A stretch of DNA of 35,531 nt from the NCBI GenBank assembly GCA_963815295.1, contig CAWFFZ010000015.1:1-35531 (forward strand), given 5' to 3'. Numbering within the stretch: the stretch's first letter is position 1; every line of letters begins with the position of its first letter. A program made the translations under genes and the position numbers. Of the stretch, positions 1 through 8,660 are shown one piece after another. Source of the DNA: JACDHG01 sp963815295 (GTDB lineage: Bacteria; Actinomycetota; Actinomycetes; Propionibacteriales; Nocardioidaceae). The notes beneath the pieces were generated by a model. It had not been told where the DNA came from and did not search any database. It was given only the letters and a program-made list of their open reading frames with translations.

Positions 1-1100
1 CTCTTGGCGTGAACCTTGGACTTGGACCTGTGCCCGTTCGACGCTGATCCGCTCGGTTGTGAGCTGTAGCCCTCTTGGAGTACGTGTAGGCGTCCGGACC
101 CTTGCGGGCCACCTTGTTCAGAACGAGTCCGAGCAGGTTGCCCTTGACCGCCGCTAGGGCCGCGACCGAACGGGAGAGCTGCTCGCGCTTCGTCGTGCCG
201 GCTCCGACAACGATCACCACGCCGTCCGCAACCGTGCTCAGGACGACTGCGTCGGTGACCGGCAACACCGGCGGCGCATCGATGATGACGTAGTCGTACC
301 TGAACTCCAGGATGCGCAGGACGTCACTCATGGCCGGCGAACCCAAGAGTTCACTCGGATTGGGGGGATCGGGCCGGCACCCAGCACCGTGACCTTGTGC
401 TCGCCGAAGGTCTGGAGGACGTCGTCGAGTTCTGCCTGCCCGATCAACACGCTGGTGAGGCCAACCGACCCCTCCATACCCATGTAGGCGAGCAGCCGTG
501 GTCGCCGCAGGTCTGCTTCGACCACGCAGACCTTCGCGCCACCTGCCGCCAGGGTGATCGCCAGGTTCGCCGTGGTGGTGGTCTTGCCCTCGCTCGGCAG
601 GCTGGAGGTGAACACGATGGACCGCGGGTGGCTCGCAGCGTCGACGAACTGCAGGTTCGTGCGCAAAGAGCGGAACGCTTCCGAGCGGGCCGACTGCGTG
701 GACTGCGTGATCAACGGGTTCGTGACTGCATCGTCGTCGAAAGCGATACCACCGATCACGGTGGCGTCTGTGACCTTCTTGCAGTCGTCCTCGGTCTTGA
801 TCCTGGTGTCGAGCAGTTCGCGGAGGAGCGCGATCCCGGCGCCCAGGAGGAGACCGAGGAGGAGCCCCAGCCCCAGATTGCGTAGCGGTCGCGGACTGAT
901 CGGCTCTCAGGCACGGTGGGTTCAGCGATCACCGTCACCTTGACCGGGCTCGACGTGCTCGAGCCCACGGTTCGAGTGAAACAACGGTCTCAGTGAACTG
1001 CGTGCCGATGCAGATGCGATCCGAGCGGCCTCCGTAGGTGAGACATCCTCGACCCGGACCTCGATCAGCACGGTATCCAACGGGACGGTTCAGCGGCTAC
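1..1100 (-). pseudogene. Wzz/BY-kinase (polysaccharide biosynthesis tyrosine autokinase), frameshifted and 3'-partial
   Basis: The minus strand encodes a bacterial tyrosine kinase of the Wzc/CpsD type, which controls export and chain length of surface polysaccharide at the membrane. The kinase part shows Walker A (SLPSEGKTTTTANLA), Walker A' (VCVVEADLRRP) and, in another frame, Walker B (YVIIDAPPVLPVTDA). A Wzz-like tail lies upstream (VLIEVRVEDVSPTEAARI). The frame changes near 75 (before a Gly/Ser-rich C-terminus), at the G-run 362-367, near 902, near 967 and near 1008; each is repaired by adding one base. The Wzz N-terminus with its first membrane helix cannot be recognised upstream of about 1100, so the gene seems truly damaged as well as misread. 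The 3' end reaches the window edge. The family is sure; whether it is a pseudogene or bad sequence is open. Confidence 0.75.
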
Positions 1101-1224
1101 TGGTACCAGTCGCCGGCGCTTTGGGTCACAGTTGGCTGTTTACTCGAATGGTGTTGATCACGCGAACGCAAAACGACTTGCGAGAGTTGCAGGCAACGCC
1201 TGCGGTAGCAGGCCCATGCCGCTC

Positions 1225-2075
1225 TTACGGATCACCCAGATCTTCGGTCACGTCTCGGGACTGCAACTCGATGGCCCCGGCCTCCGATGGCACATCGTCA
1301 TGACCGGACTCCTGGTGGGTGCTGTCGCACGTAGAGTGAAACCGCGGTAGTCGTCGGTACCGGTACCGGAACCCAAGGCTCTCGAGCCAGATCTCGTAAC
1401 CCTCTCCGGTGCACGCCGAACACACCGTCATCCAGGCCTGCTTCGACGATTCGGTCGATTCCACGGAGGATTTCACATTCGGAGTTATTGGTGGTGACAC
1501 TTGGAACCCGCAGATCGGCGCATGCCACCGAGCGCTCGTTCGAAGATCGCGTCCACTGTGTCGACTGGGACCCGGACGGGCGTGAAGTCTCGGACGCGCT
1601 CATGGGGGTAGTCGACCGTGCCTCCGAGGAAGTTGGTCGCCGGATGCGGGGAGTCCACCAAGAGTTCGAGCATGGATGCCTCGAACCATGCGCCACTATT
1701 GACGATGGTGACGTGGTCGAGACCAAGCGATCGAGCTGAGTCCTCGAATTGTGCGGCACTGGCAGGGTCTGGTTCGACCATGATCGCTTGGCCACCTCGT
1801 GACCGCAGCGCCAGGTGCATGCCACGTGAACGGCCCGACGGCGGGAGTACTTTCGAGGGGGCTGAAGAACTTGACCGGCTACATTCCTGAGACCCGGCAA
1901 TGGGAGCCTTGACACCGCGCCTTCAAGAGGTCGATACTTCCGCTCCGTTGGCATCGCGGCAGCACGCGGTTGGCTTGGCTCACGAGGGTCCGGTGGATGG
2001 GGTGACGATGATCCCAGCGGAACCGCAGTTGCTCGTCTAGGCACCGAGTGACTCTCGCACACCACGTGGGCGAAT
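1225..2075 (-). pseudogene. FkbM-family SAM-dependent methyltransferase, frameshifted
   Basis: Three frames together spell an FkbM-like methyltransferase, a family that O-methylates sugars or polyketides. In order on the minus strand they are: an N-terminal piece with FFSPLESTPAVGPFTWH (about 1830-1870), the SAM-binding strand AIMVEPDPASAAQFEDSARS, the pair VPVDTVDAIF, then in the next frame NNSECEILRGIDRIVEAGL, and last EGYEIWLESLGFRYRYR. These pieces match the usual order of the family (VEPDP, then DTVD, then EILRG). At least two shifts lie between 1380 and 1500 and another near 1815. Both ends are approximate. It stands upstream of the BY-kinase remnant on the same strand, which suits a role in decorating exopolysaccharide. 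The family assignment rests on motif order alone. Confidence 0.6.
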
Positions 2076-2082
2076 CGTCCTA

Positions 2083-2105
2083 AACGGGGGAAACTCGCCC
2101 CCGTT
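2083..2105 (-). terminator. Hairpin downstream of the symporter gene
   Basis: A perfect 8-bp stem (AACGGGGG / CCCCCGTT) encloses a 7-nt loop. Read on the minus strand it is followed by only a short T stretch. It lies about 170 nt past the symporter stop and before the FkbM remnant, so it could end the symporter transcript. The U-tract is weak. Confidence 0.4.
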
Positions 2106-2278
2106 AACGCCGTGCGCGGCAAGGGAAAGCCGAGCGCGAGACTACAAAAACAGCTCAGGGCATGCCGTCTCAACGATGCTCAAGCGGCGCCCCAGCTGTC
2201 GTCGGTAATGAGTAGATGTCGATAGTCGACGACCTACCTGCCGGGGTGAGCCCCCCCAGCTTGTCAGAGTCGATCCAC

Positions 2279-3878
2279 CTACGCCGCCCCCTCCGCCCGG
2301 TCGACGAAGTAGTCCTCGGGGCTCGTCTCGTCACCCTGGTCCGCCACCCTGGCTGACTTCAGGATGAGGGTCAGGGCGCCGGCGACAACGGTGTTGATCA
2401 CTAACGCCGTCAACGCGATGTACACGGGCGTGTCGAACAGTGGGACGTTGGCGATCGAGCCGCCGAAGTGCTTGCCCGTGACCGGGTTCACCACGTTGTA
2501 AGCCGTGACGGTGCCGTAGACCATCCCGACCGCCCAGCCGGCGAGCAGGGCCCACTTGTGGAACCAGCGCGTGAACAGGCCGAACACGATGGTCGGGAAG
2601 GTCTGGAGGATCCAGATGCCGCCGAGGAGCTGGAAGTTGAGCGCGTTCTGCCGATCGAGGAACAGCACGAATCCGAGCGCCCCGACCTTCACCACCAGCG
2701 ATGCCAGCTTTGAGACCTTCGCCTCCCGGGCAGGGTTGGCCTCAGGACTGACGTAGGCCTTGTAGATGTTGCGCGTGAACAGGTTCGCGGCGGCGATGGA
2801 CATGATGGCCGCCGGCACGAGTGCTCCGACGGCGATCGCCGCGAAGGCGATTCCGGCGAACCAGCTCGGGAACGAGTCCTCGAAGAGCTGGGGCACGACC
2901 AGCTGTGGGTTGGCGACGCCGTCGAGCCCGATCGGCTTGGTCCCCGCCTTGATCGCCACGAAGCCGAGCAGCGCGAGCAGGCCCAGCAGCAGCGAGTACG
3001 CGGGCAGGAAGATCGCGTTCCGGCGGGCCACCTGGCGGTCCTTGGTGGCCAGGGTCGCTGTCACCGAGTGCGGATACATGAACAGCGCCAACGCCGATCC
3101 GAGCGCGAGCGTCCAGTAGGCGGCGTAGTTCGTCGCCCGGGCAGGAAGACCCCGGTTGCCTTGCCGGTGGCCTCGGACGTCGTCGCCATCTTCGTCTCAG
3201 CCGCGTCGAAGATGCCGTGCCAACCACCGAACTTGGTCGGCAGGTAGATCAGCGCGACCGCGATGACGAGGTAGATCAGCCCGTCCTTGACGAACGCGAT
3301 CAGCGCCGGCGCCCGGAGACCCGACGAGTAGGTGTACGCGGCCAGCACGGCGAAGGCGATCAGCAGCGGTGCGTCCTGGGCGAGGATGTTGCCCGGTCCG
3401 CCGAGCCCGATCACCTCGAGAACAGCCTGGATGCCCACCAGCTGAAGGCGATGTAGGGCATCGTCGCCAGGATGCCCGTGAGCGCGATGGCCAGAGCCAG
3501 CGTCCTGCTGCCGAAGCGGCCCTGCGCGAAGTCGGCCGGGGTGACGTAGCCGTTGACGTGGGCGACCGACCACAACCTGCCCAGGAAGAAGAAGATCAAC
3601 GGGTACAGGACGATCGTGTACGGAACCGCGAAGAATCCGGAGACGGCCCCGGTCGCGAACATCGCCGCCGGCACCGCCACGAAGGTGTAGGCGGTGTAGA
3701 TGTCGCCACCAATGAGGAACCAGGTGATCCAGGAGCCGAACTTCCGGCCGCCGAGACCCCACTCGTCGAGGGAGTCGAGTTTGGCGCGCCGCCAGCGGGC
3801 CGCCATGAAGCCCATCGCCGTGACGACCACGAAGATCACGATCACGATGACCAGGGCCACGCCGTTGACGTCCGTCAT
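2279..3878 (-). CDS. mctP: Sodium:solute symporter, MctP-like (monocarboxylate uptake), two frameshifts
   Basis: This is an SSS-family (SLC5-like) secondary transporter of about 533 residues and many hydrophobic helices. Its N-terminal motif run (EWGLGGRKFGSWITWFLIGG, then DIYTAYTFVAVPAA) is typical of MctP-type monocarboxylate permeases, and the upstream DUF3311 gene is their usual partner. The start ATG at 3878 overlaps the DUF3311 stop (ATGA). The frame breaks near 3443 (AF|QLVGIQAVLEV, one G/C missing in the plus-strand gctgaagg) and near 3138 (VFLP|ATNYAAYWTLALGS, one G/C missing in gcccggg). Adding one base at each place restores a continuous protein ending at the TAG 2279-2281. Substrate is inferred from the family and neighbour; acetate, pyruvate or lactate are likely. 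Confidence 0.82.
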
Positions 3879-4218
3879 CGCTCCTCCCCCGCCCCGGAGC
3901 CGGTACCGAGCTCCTCGTCCAACGGGTCGCGTCGCCGAGGACGCGTCCGTGGGTCAGTTCGGCGCGATGCTCACGCTCGTCGCGACGAACCAGCAGGAAC
4001 GCCGAGCCCACCAGAATCGCCGCGAGGAAGACCCAGGCGAGCTGGTACCAGTAGAAGAACGGAAAGCCCCAGAGCTCGGGATCGCGTCGGGAGTAGGTGG
4101 GCACCAGCAGCGGGACCACGATCGCCAGGAGCAGCAGCACACCTGCTCCCACCCGCGCAGGCCGCACGCCGCCTAGTCCCGGCTGGCGCCATCTCGGTTT
4201 CCACGTGGGTGACGACAT
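3875..4218 (-). CDS. DUF3311 small membrane protein paired with the symporter
   Basis: The protein starts MSSPTWKPRW at the ATG 4218, behind a strong site (AGGAGG, 5-6 nt spacing). It has two hydrophobic helices (about residues 23-40 and 55-75) around the conserved segment LWGFPFFYWYQLAWV, typical of DUF3311. Its tail is charged. DUF3311 genes normally precede SSS-type monocarboxylate permeases and may act as an accessory subunit. As written, the frame slips at the plus-strand G-run 3924-3926. With one more base the tail becomes DATPLDEELGTGSGAGEER and stops in an ATGA overlap with the symporter, which strongly supports that correction. About 114 residues after repair. Confidence 0.8.
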
Positions 4219-4471
4219 CGGCTCCTCCTGATCGACCACGTCACTACGTGATCCGACCATGGGCAGCGGAGCCGGACCGCGCGTCCTCACCAGTTGTGCG
4301 GCAGAAAGGTAGCGCTCGCGACTGCCGGCGGGAACAACCTCAGGGGTGGCAGACCGAGCGCCGTGACCCAGATAGGACACGCCGTGCGCCGGGTGGGCAC
4401 GCCGGCACCAGGAACGACCGGGTACCAGCGTGGGTATCCGGCGCTCGAGTGCTCCGTGGCACCGGCTGGCT

Positions 4472-4684
4472 CTAGCCGGTCTGGTCGAACTCCGCCTCGC
4501 TGTCGAGGAAGGCCGCCAATTCCTCGATACCCACACCGTGCAGGCCGATGCTGTCGTTGTCGTCGGTGATCAGGGCGTACGGACCGAACTCCCAGAATTC
4601 GCGGGTGCTCGAGTGGACCTTCCAGATGCTGTATCCCTGTTCGGCTGCTCGCCGGCGCAGATTGCTCAGTTTCACCGTGGACAT
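4472..4684 (-). CDS. Conserved small hypothetical protein (70 aa)
   Basis: A 70-residue soluble protein beginning MSTVKLSNLRRRAAEQGYSI. The longer frame upstream is not used, because a good ribosome site (GAAGGGG, 6 nt before ATG 4684) sits at this start and the upstream residues are low-complexity. The sequence is Arg-rich at the front, then has an aromatic stretch (REFWEFGPYALITDDND) and an acidic end (LAAFLDSEAEFD). No catalytic motif, signal peptide or membrane helix is visible. Small proteins of this general look are common in actinobacteria; I do not know a function. It is on the same strand as the transporter pair, about 250 nt upstream, and probably separate. Confidence 0.6.
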   Translation of the reverse strand: MSTVKLSNLRRRAAEQGYSIWKVHSSTREFWEFGPYALITDDNDSIGLHGVGIEELAAFLDSEAEFDQTG

Positions 4685-5130
4685 CGGTGCCCCTTCGGCT
4701 GGTGGATGGATCTCGCCATGCCGTGTCTTGCCGAGCCGTGCCGGAGAAGCAGTCCCGTGCTCAACTGCCCCACCGACGATTCGAGCGTAGGGCGGCCCGC
4801 TGTCGGGCGGAACCCGAATGAGGTCCGAGCAGGCAGTGTTCGTCCACTGGCCACGCTGGCTTAAGTGCGCGTTGGCGCGTTCGCGGTCAGACTGGTCGAC
4901 GAGTGGCGTCGAGCGCGACGACACGAGGCTGCCGGGAGATCGAACCCGGACCGAGGCCGGTGAGGCGAGCATCACGTTTCGCCTGCCGTATAGGGGGAAC
5001 TGCGGTCGTGGCGACTGTCTCCCAGGCGGCCAGCGTGAGCGTGTTAGACCTCGCCGTCTGGGCGCCGGACCGGTCGTTCGTCCGGCAAATGTGCCGAATG
5101 CCCAACGATTAGGTTATGGAAATCGTTCCC
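4685..5130. other. Intergenic stretch without recognised gene
   Basis: This interval separates a minus-strand gene from a plus-strand gene, so it should hold two divergent promoters. Open frames here are low-complexity and without plausible ribosome sites. A T-arm-like stretch near 4948-4966 was examined for a tRNA and rejected. Confidence 0.4.
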
Positions 5131-5143
5131 CTTACGCTGTAAG
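5131..5143. promoter_or_regulatory. Palindrome CTTACgctGTAAG, candidate operator
   Basis: Perfect 5-bp arms with a 3-nt spacer lie 57 nt upstream of the ATG at 5201. The layout TTAC-N3-GTAA resembles operators of TetR-type repressors. No regulator gene lies next to it. The role is inferred. Confidence 0.45.
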
Positions 5144-5160
5144 AAGTCAGGCACGCTTCA

Positions 5161-5176
5161 CAGACAAGAATGTCTG
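5161..5176. promoter_or_regulatory. Palindrome CAGACAagaaTGTCTG in the 5' leader
   Basis: Perfect 6-bp arms with a 4-nt spacer end 14 nt before the ribosome site (AAGGAG, 5191-5196) of the gene at 5201. It could be a second operator or a leader hairpin. It is 17 nt beyond the first palindrome. Confidence 0.4.
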
Positions 5177-5200
5177 CCGGCCTGGTGCTAAAGGAGATTG

Positions 5201-5674
5201 ATGGCAACCCCCACCACCACCCCCACTCGGACACACGACTCCGTGGACTACCGCAACGACGTCCCCCGTCGTAAGGCGGCGGAGACGAAGGCCTCGCTCA
5301 AGACGACTGAGTTCTTCGTCTACCTGGCCGCCGTTGCCGGTGTGCTCATTGCTTCACTGCTCGTCGACAAGAACGAGGACGGCCAGGGCTTCGGCGCTGA
5401 CCACGCTTGGCTCTACGTGTCACTGCTGACCATCGGTTACCTCGTCAGCCGCGGACTCGCCAAGTCAGGCAGCCGCCACCACGAGGACAGCGACACAACT
5501 GACCTCTGGTTCTGGCATCGCGCCCCCGTTCCCGCAAGGGTTCGGGGGCGCTGTCATGTCCGGACACGCGGCGCAATAGGGGCAGGTGCTGATCACCAGA
5601 TTTGTCGCTCGGCGCTCTCGACGGCGCCTGCTCACCCTGCGATAGTTCCAACGATCGCCCCTTACTGGGCGTGA
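5201..5674 (+). CDS. Small two-helix membrane protein; 3' end doubtful
   Basis: The start ATG 5201 is fixed by AAGGAG at 5191-5196; an in-frame TTG just before it is not needed. The first part is soluble and Thr/Arg-rich. Two helices follow (about residues 39-57, FFVYLAAVAGVLIASLLVD, and 70-88, WLYVSLLTIGYLVSRGLA), then a short polar end near HHEDSD. The open frame continues to 5674 but then runs through a strong terminator hairpin (5520-5551), so the real stop is probably near 5500, where a one-base change would give an early TGA. The likely real product is about 100 residues. Function is unknown. Upstream palindromes suggest regulated expression. Confidence 0.65.
   Translation: MATPTTTPTRTHDSVDYRNDVPRRKAAETKASLKTTEFFVYLAAVAGVLIASLLVDKNEDGQGFGADHAWLYVSLLTIGYLVSRGLAKSGSRHHEDSDTTDLWFWHRAPVPARVRGRCHVRTRGAIGAGADHQICRSALSTAPAHPAIVPTIAPYWA
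5520..5551 (+). terminator. Rho-independent-type hairpin after the small membrane protein
   Basis: A 9-bp stem (GCGCCCCCG / CGGGGGCGC), a TT/TT internal bulge, a 3-bp stem and a GCAA loop form a symmetric hairpin. It lies just past the likely true end of the gene at 5201 and 185 nt before the nitric oxide reductase. There is no clear U-tract, as often in high-GC actinobacteria. Confidence 0.6.
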
Positions 5675-5736
5675 GCACACGGTTACTGTCTCGGACTCGT
5701 GTGGGTGCCTGCGCGCGGTCCCTGCTAGGAGCGCCG

Positions 5737-8067
5737 ATGACCGGGTCCGCACCGCCATCGCTGGAATCCCAGTCCAGCACCCCCCTCGTGTCCCGGGTCT
5801 GGATGCAGGTCACCGCCTTGGTGCTGCTGGTCGGAATCGCCATCCTGGGCTTCCTGGGTTACCGCGCTTATACCGCGGATCCACCGATCGCCGCACAGGT
5901 CCGGACTGAGTCCGGCCGCGTCGTCTACACGGGCGCCGACGTCACCGCCGGCCAGAAGCTCTTCCTCGGCAAGGGCCTGATGGAGTACGGCTCGATCTTC
6001 GGGCACGGCGCCTACCTCGGCCCTGACTTCACCGCCGACTACCTGCATCGCGCGGCACTCATCGCCTTGCGGGAGTACGGCGGCGAAGCGTCCGACTCGG
6101 CTCAACGGAAGGTGGTCGCCGACTTCAAGACGAATCGGTATGACCCACGGTCGGACACGGTGACCATGACCGAGGCCCAGGCGACGGCCTTCGACGAGCT
6201 CGTCGGGTACTACGCGAACTACTTCGGCCCCGAGAGTGCTTCCAAGGGACTGCTGCCCGAAGCCATCACCGACCCTGCCCAGATCAGGCAGTTGACCGCC
6301 TACTTCGCCTGGTCGGCGTGGGCGGGGTCGACGCTTCGACCCGACGAGGGATACACCTACACCAACAACTGGCCACCAGAGCCACTCGTCGGCAACACGG
6401 TCACTGCGAATGTCGTGGTCTGGAGCGTGCTGTCGCTCATCGTGCTCCTCGCGGGCATCGGGGTCCTCTTCGCCGCTTTCGGCCGGTGGGGTGAGCGATT
6501 GGGGTGGCGCGGCCGGCAGGCCGACTCCCTCTCGTTCCGCCCACCCGACGACGTGGCACTCACGCCCACACAGCGGGTGTGCGCCTACTTCTTCCTCGTC
6601 GTCGGCCTGCTGTTCGTCGTGCAGACCATGGTGGGGGCCGCGACCGAGCACTACCGCGCTGACCTGTCGAGCTTCTTCGGGTTCGACCTGGGCCGGTGGC
6701 TGCCCTACAACCTGGTGCGCACCTGGCATGTCCAGCTGTCGATCTTCTGGACAGCCACGTCGTTCCTGGCAGCCGGTCTGTTCCTGGCTCCCATCGTCTC
6801 TGGCCGGGAACCGAAGCATCAGGCGCGACTGGCCTGGGCGCTACTGGGCGCCCTCGTCGTGGTCGTCTTCGGCAGCCTGATCGGGCTGGGGCTGGACATT
6901 CACGGGTGGTTGTCACCTGCGCTGCACGCGATCGGCATGCAGGGCTGGGAGTACCTGGATCTGGGGCGGTTCTGGCAGGTCCTCTTGACGATCGGCCTGT
7001 TCTTCTGGGCATTCATGCTGTTCCGCGGCCTGCGCGGAGCCCTACGGCGTTCGTCGCGACTGAACCTGCCGTGGCTGTTCTTCTATACCGGACTGGCGAT
7101 CCCGGCGTTCTACGCAGTCGGTCTGCTGACCAGTTCGGAATCGAGCTACACGGTTGCCGACTTCTGGCGCTTCATGGTCGTGCACCTGTGGGTCGAGGAC
7201 TTCCTCGAGATCTTCACCACTGTCCTGGTGGCGTACCTGTTCGTCATGCTGGGCGTCATCCGTCAGAAGGTCGCCCTGACGATCATCTACCTGGACGTCG
7301 TCCTGTACTCCGTTGGCGGCGTCGTTGGCACGATGCACCACCTCTACTTCTCCGGCACGCCGGCCGAGACGATGGCTCTGGGAGCAGCCTTCTCGGCGGC
7401 CGAGGTGCTTCCCCTGACGTTCCTCACCGTCGAGGCCTGGTCGTTCCTGCAACTCGGCTCGCGGCAGGAGCGCTCATCCGCGACACCGTTCCCGCACAGG
7501 TGGGCGGTGATGTTCCTGGTCGCGGTGGGCTTCTGGAACTTCCTTGGTGCAGGCATCTTCGGCTTCCTCGTCAATCTGCCGGTGGTCTCCTACTACGAAA
7601 TCGGGACCGCATTGACGGCCAACCATGCGCACGCCGCCATGATGGGCGTGTACGGCATGCTTGCGATCGGGCTGGCGCTGTTCTGCCTCCGGTACCTGAT
7701 TCCCGATCGCCGCTGGCCCGACAAGATGGCCAAGATCTCCTTCTGGTGCTGCAATCTGGGTTTGGCGTGGATGTGCTTCGCGACCCTGTTGCCGCTCGGG
7801 ATCCTGCAGCTATACAAGTCCGTCAACGAGGGTTACTTCGCCGCCCGTCAGATCGAGTTCATCACCAACCCGAGCAACAGCCTGTTCGAGTGGATGCGCC
7901 TGCCCGGTGACGTCGTGTTCATCGTGGGTGGCGCCTTGCCATTCCTGTGGATCTGCTGGTTGGGGATCCGTCATCGCAAGCGCAACCAGGTGCTGGATGA
8001 GCCCGCGGACGTCCTGTTCACCGAGATCGAGGCCGTGGCCGCGGGACGGACGGATGACGACCGGTGA
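5737..8067 (+). CDS. norB: Quinol-type nitric oxide reductase (qNOR), single subunit
   Basis: The 776-residue membrane protein reduces two NO to N2O at the cytoplasmic membrane with electrons from quinol. The start ATG 5737 follows TAGGAG; the longer frame upstream is not used. After a first helix (about residues 25-45) comes the periplasmic domain of qNOR (MEYGSIFGHGAYLGPDFTAD), lacking heme c, and then the heme-copper-oxidase-like core. Visible key residues are the heme ligand His in RTWHVQLSIFW (about 330), the two conserved Glu in HLWVEDFLEI (about 483), the FeB ligands in GTMHHLYFSG (about 533) and the heme His residues in NHAHAAMMGVYG (about 630). Length and motifs agree with an intact enzyme. 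It lies first in a tight three-gene unit. A weak inverted repeat (GCGAT-N10-ATCGC, 5639-5658) lies upstream. Typical role: NO detoxification. Confidence 0.95.
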   Translation: MTGSAPPSLESQSSTPLVSRVWMQVTALVLLVGIAILGFLGYRAYTADPPIAAQVRTESGRVVYTGADVTAGQKLFLGKGLMEYGSIFGHGAYLGPDFTADYLHRAALIALREYGGEASDSAQRKVVADFKTNRYDPRSDTVTMTEAQATAFDELVGYYANYFGPESASKGLLPEAITDPAQIRQLTAYFAWSAWAGSTLRPDEGYTYTNNWPPEPLVGNTVTANVVVWSVLSLIVLLAGIGVLFAAFGRWGERLGWRGRQADSLSFRPPDDVALTPTQRVCAYFFLVVGLLFVVQTMVGAATEHYRADLSSFFGFDLGRWLPYNLVRTWHVQLSIFWTATSFLAAGLFLAPIVSGREPKHQARLAWALLGALVVVVFGSLIGLGLDIHGWLSPALHAIGMQGWEYLDLGRFWQVLLTIGLFFWAFMLFRGLRGALRRSSRLNLPWLFFYTGLAIPAFYAVGLLTSSESSYTVADFWRFMVVHLWVEDFLEIFTTVLVAYLFVMLGVIRQKVALTIIYLDVVLYSVGGVVGTMHHLYFSGTPAETMALGAAFSAAEVLPLTFLTVEAWSFLQLGSRQERSSATPFPHRWAVMFLVAVGFWNFLGAGIFGFLVNLPVVSYYEIGTALTANHAHAAMMGVYGMLAIGLALFCLRYLIPDRRWPDKMAKISFWCCNLGLAWMCFATLLPLGILQLYKSVNEGYFAARQIEFITNPSNSLFEWMRLPGDVVFIVGGALPFLWICWLGIRHRKRNQVLDEPADVLFTEIEAVAAGRTDDDR

Positions 8068-8660
8068 GCCCATCCGGTGAGGTCGTGCTGTTCGCGGGAT
8101 ACGCCGTGATCCTATTGTTCATCGCCTGCGCGCTCGACGGGCTGGCTCGGCACAGTCACGCCCGGTCGGAGCGGTACCGGACCGCCGGGTTCCGATACCA
8201 CCCCCAACACGACGCATGGGTCTGTCCGCAGGATCAGATGCTCTGGCCCACGGAGTACGACGAAATCCTTCATCTGATGCGCTACCGAGCCAAGCCATCG
8301 GTGTGCAACCAATGCCCGGTCAAGCACGACTGCACGACATCGAACGACGGGAGGGAGATCACTCGCGAGACGGAGCCATGGCCGCATTCGGAGGCGGCGA
8401 GGTTCCACCGAGGACTCGTCCTGGTGATCATCGGCGTCGCGGCGTTCCTCTTGGTGGCAGTGACGATTCCCCATCACCGGCCGATCGACATCGCAGTGAT
8501 CGTCGTGCCGCTCGCCGCCTGCGTGTGGCTGGCTCACCGCTTCACCGCACACTTTCGGCGAACACCATCCGGCTTCCCTGCGCCTACACCGGCCATGGGG
8601 CTGCGAGTTACCCAGTCGAGTCGTACTGTCTGGGGCTCATCACGAAGGAAGGTGTCGTGA
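8064..8660 (+). CDS. Three-helix membrane protein with Cys4 knuckle, coupled to qNOR
   Basis: The GTG start at 8064 overlaps the qNOR stop by four bases (GTGA), so translation is probably coupled. The 198-residue protein has a helix at about 7-25, a soluble segment of about 90 residues, and two helices (about 117-134 and 141-158). The soluble part has four cysteines, C54, C81, C84 and C90, in a C-x26-C-x2-C-x5-C pattern with the core VCNQCPVKHDCTTS followed by GREITR. That core looks like the metal knuckle of IS1182-type transposases (CxxCPLxxxCTxSxxGRxIxR). The C-x2-C-x5-C spacing also resembles that of WhiB-type 4Fe-4S proteins. There is no transposase catalytic domain. It probably binds zinc or an Fe-S cluster on one membrane face. 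The tail after about 160 is less convincing. A role with the NO reductase is inferred from position only. Confidence 0.75.
   Translation: MSPSGEVVLFAGYAVILLFIACALDGLARHSHARSERYRTAGFRYHPQHDAWVCPQDQMLWPTEYDEILHLMRYRAKPSVCNQCPVKHDCTTSNDGREITRETEPWPHSEAARFHRGLVLVIIGVAAFLLVAVTIPHHRPIDIAVIVVPLAACVWLAHRFTAHFRRTPSGFPAPTPAMGLRVTQSSRTVWGSSRRKVS

Noticed and set aside
3369..4475. 368-residue plus-strand frame opposite the symporter
   Set aside because: Low-complexity shadow of the symporter and DUF3311 genes, without ribosome site or family.
4940..4975. T-arm-like stretch suggesting a tRNA
   Set aside because: The TTCGATC-like loop has an extra base, and no acceptor, D-arm or anticodon arm fits around it on the minus strand.
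5639..5658. GCGAT-N10-ATCGC as a NO-responsive operator before qNOR
   Set aside because: The arms are short and do not match a known NnrR/DNR or NsrR box; kept only as a remark.
8064..8660. IS1182-type transposase fragment
   Set aside because: The Cys knuckle resembles one, but membrane helices flank it, the DDE catalytic domain is absent, and the gene is tightly coupled to neighbours.
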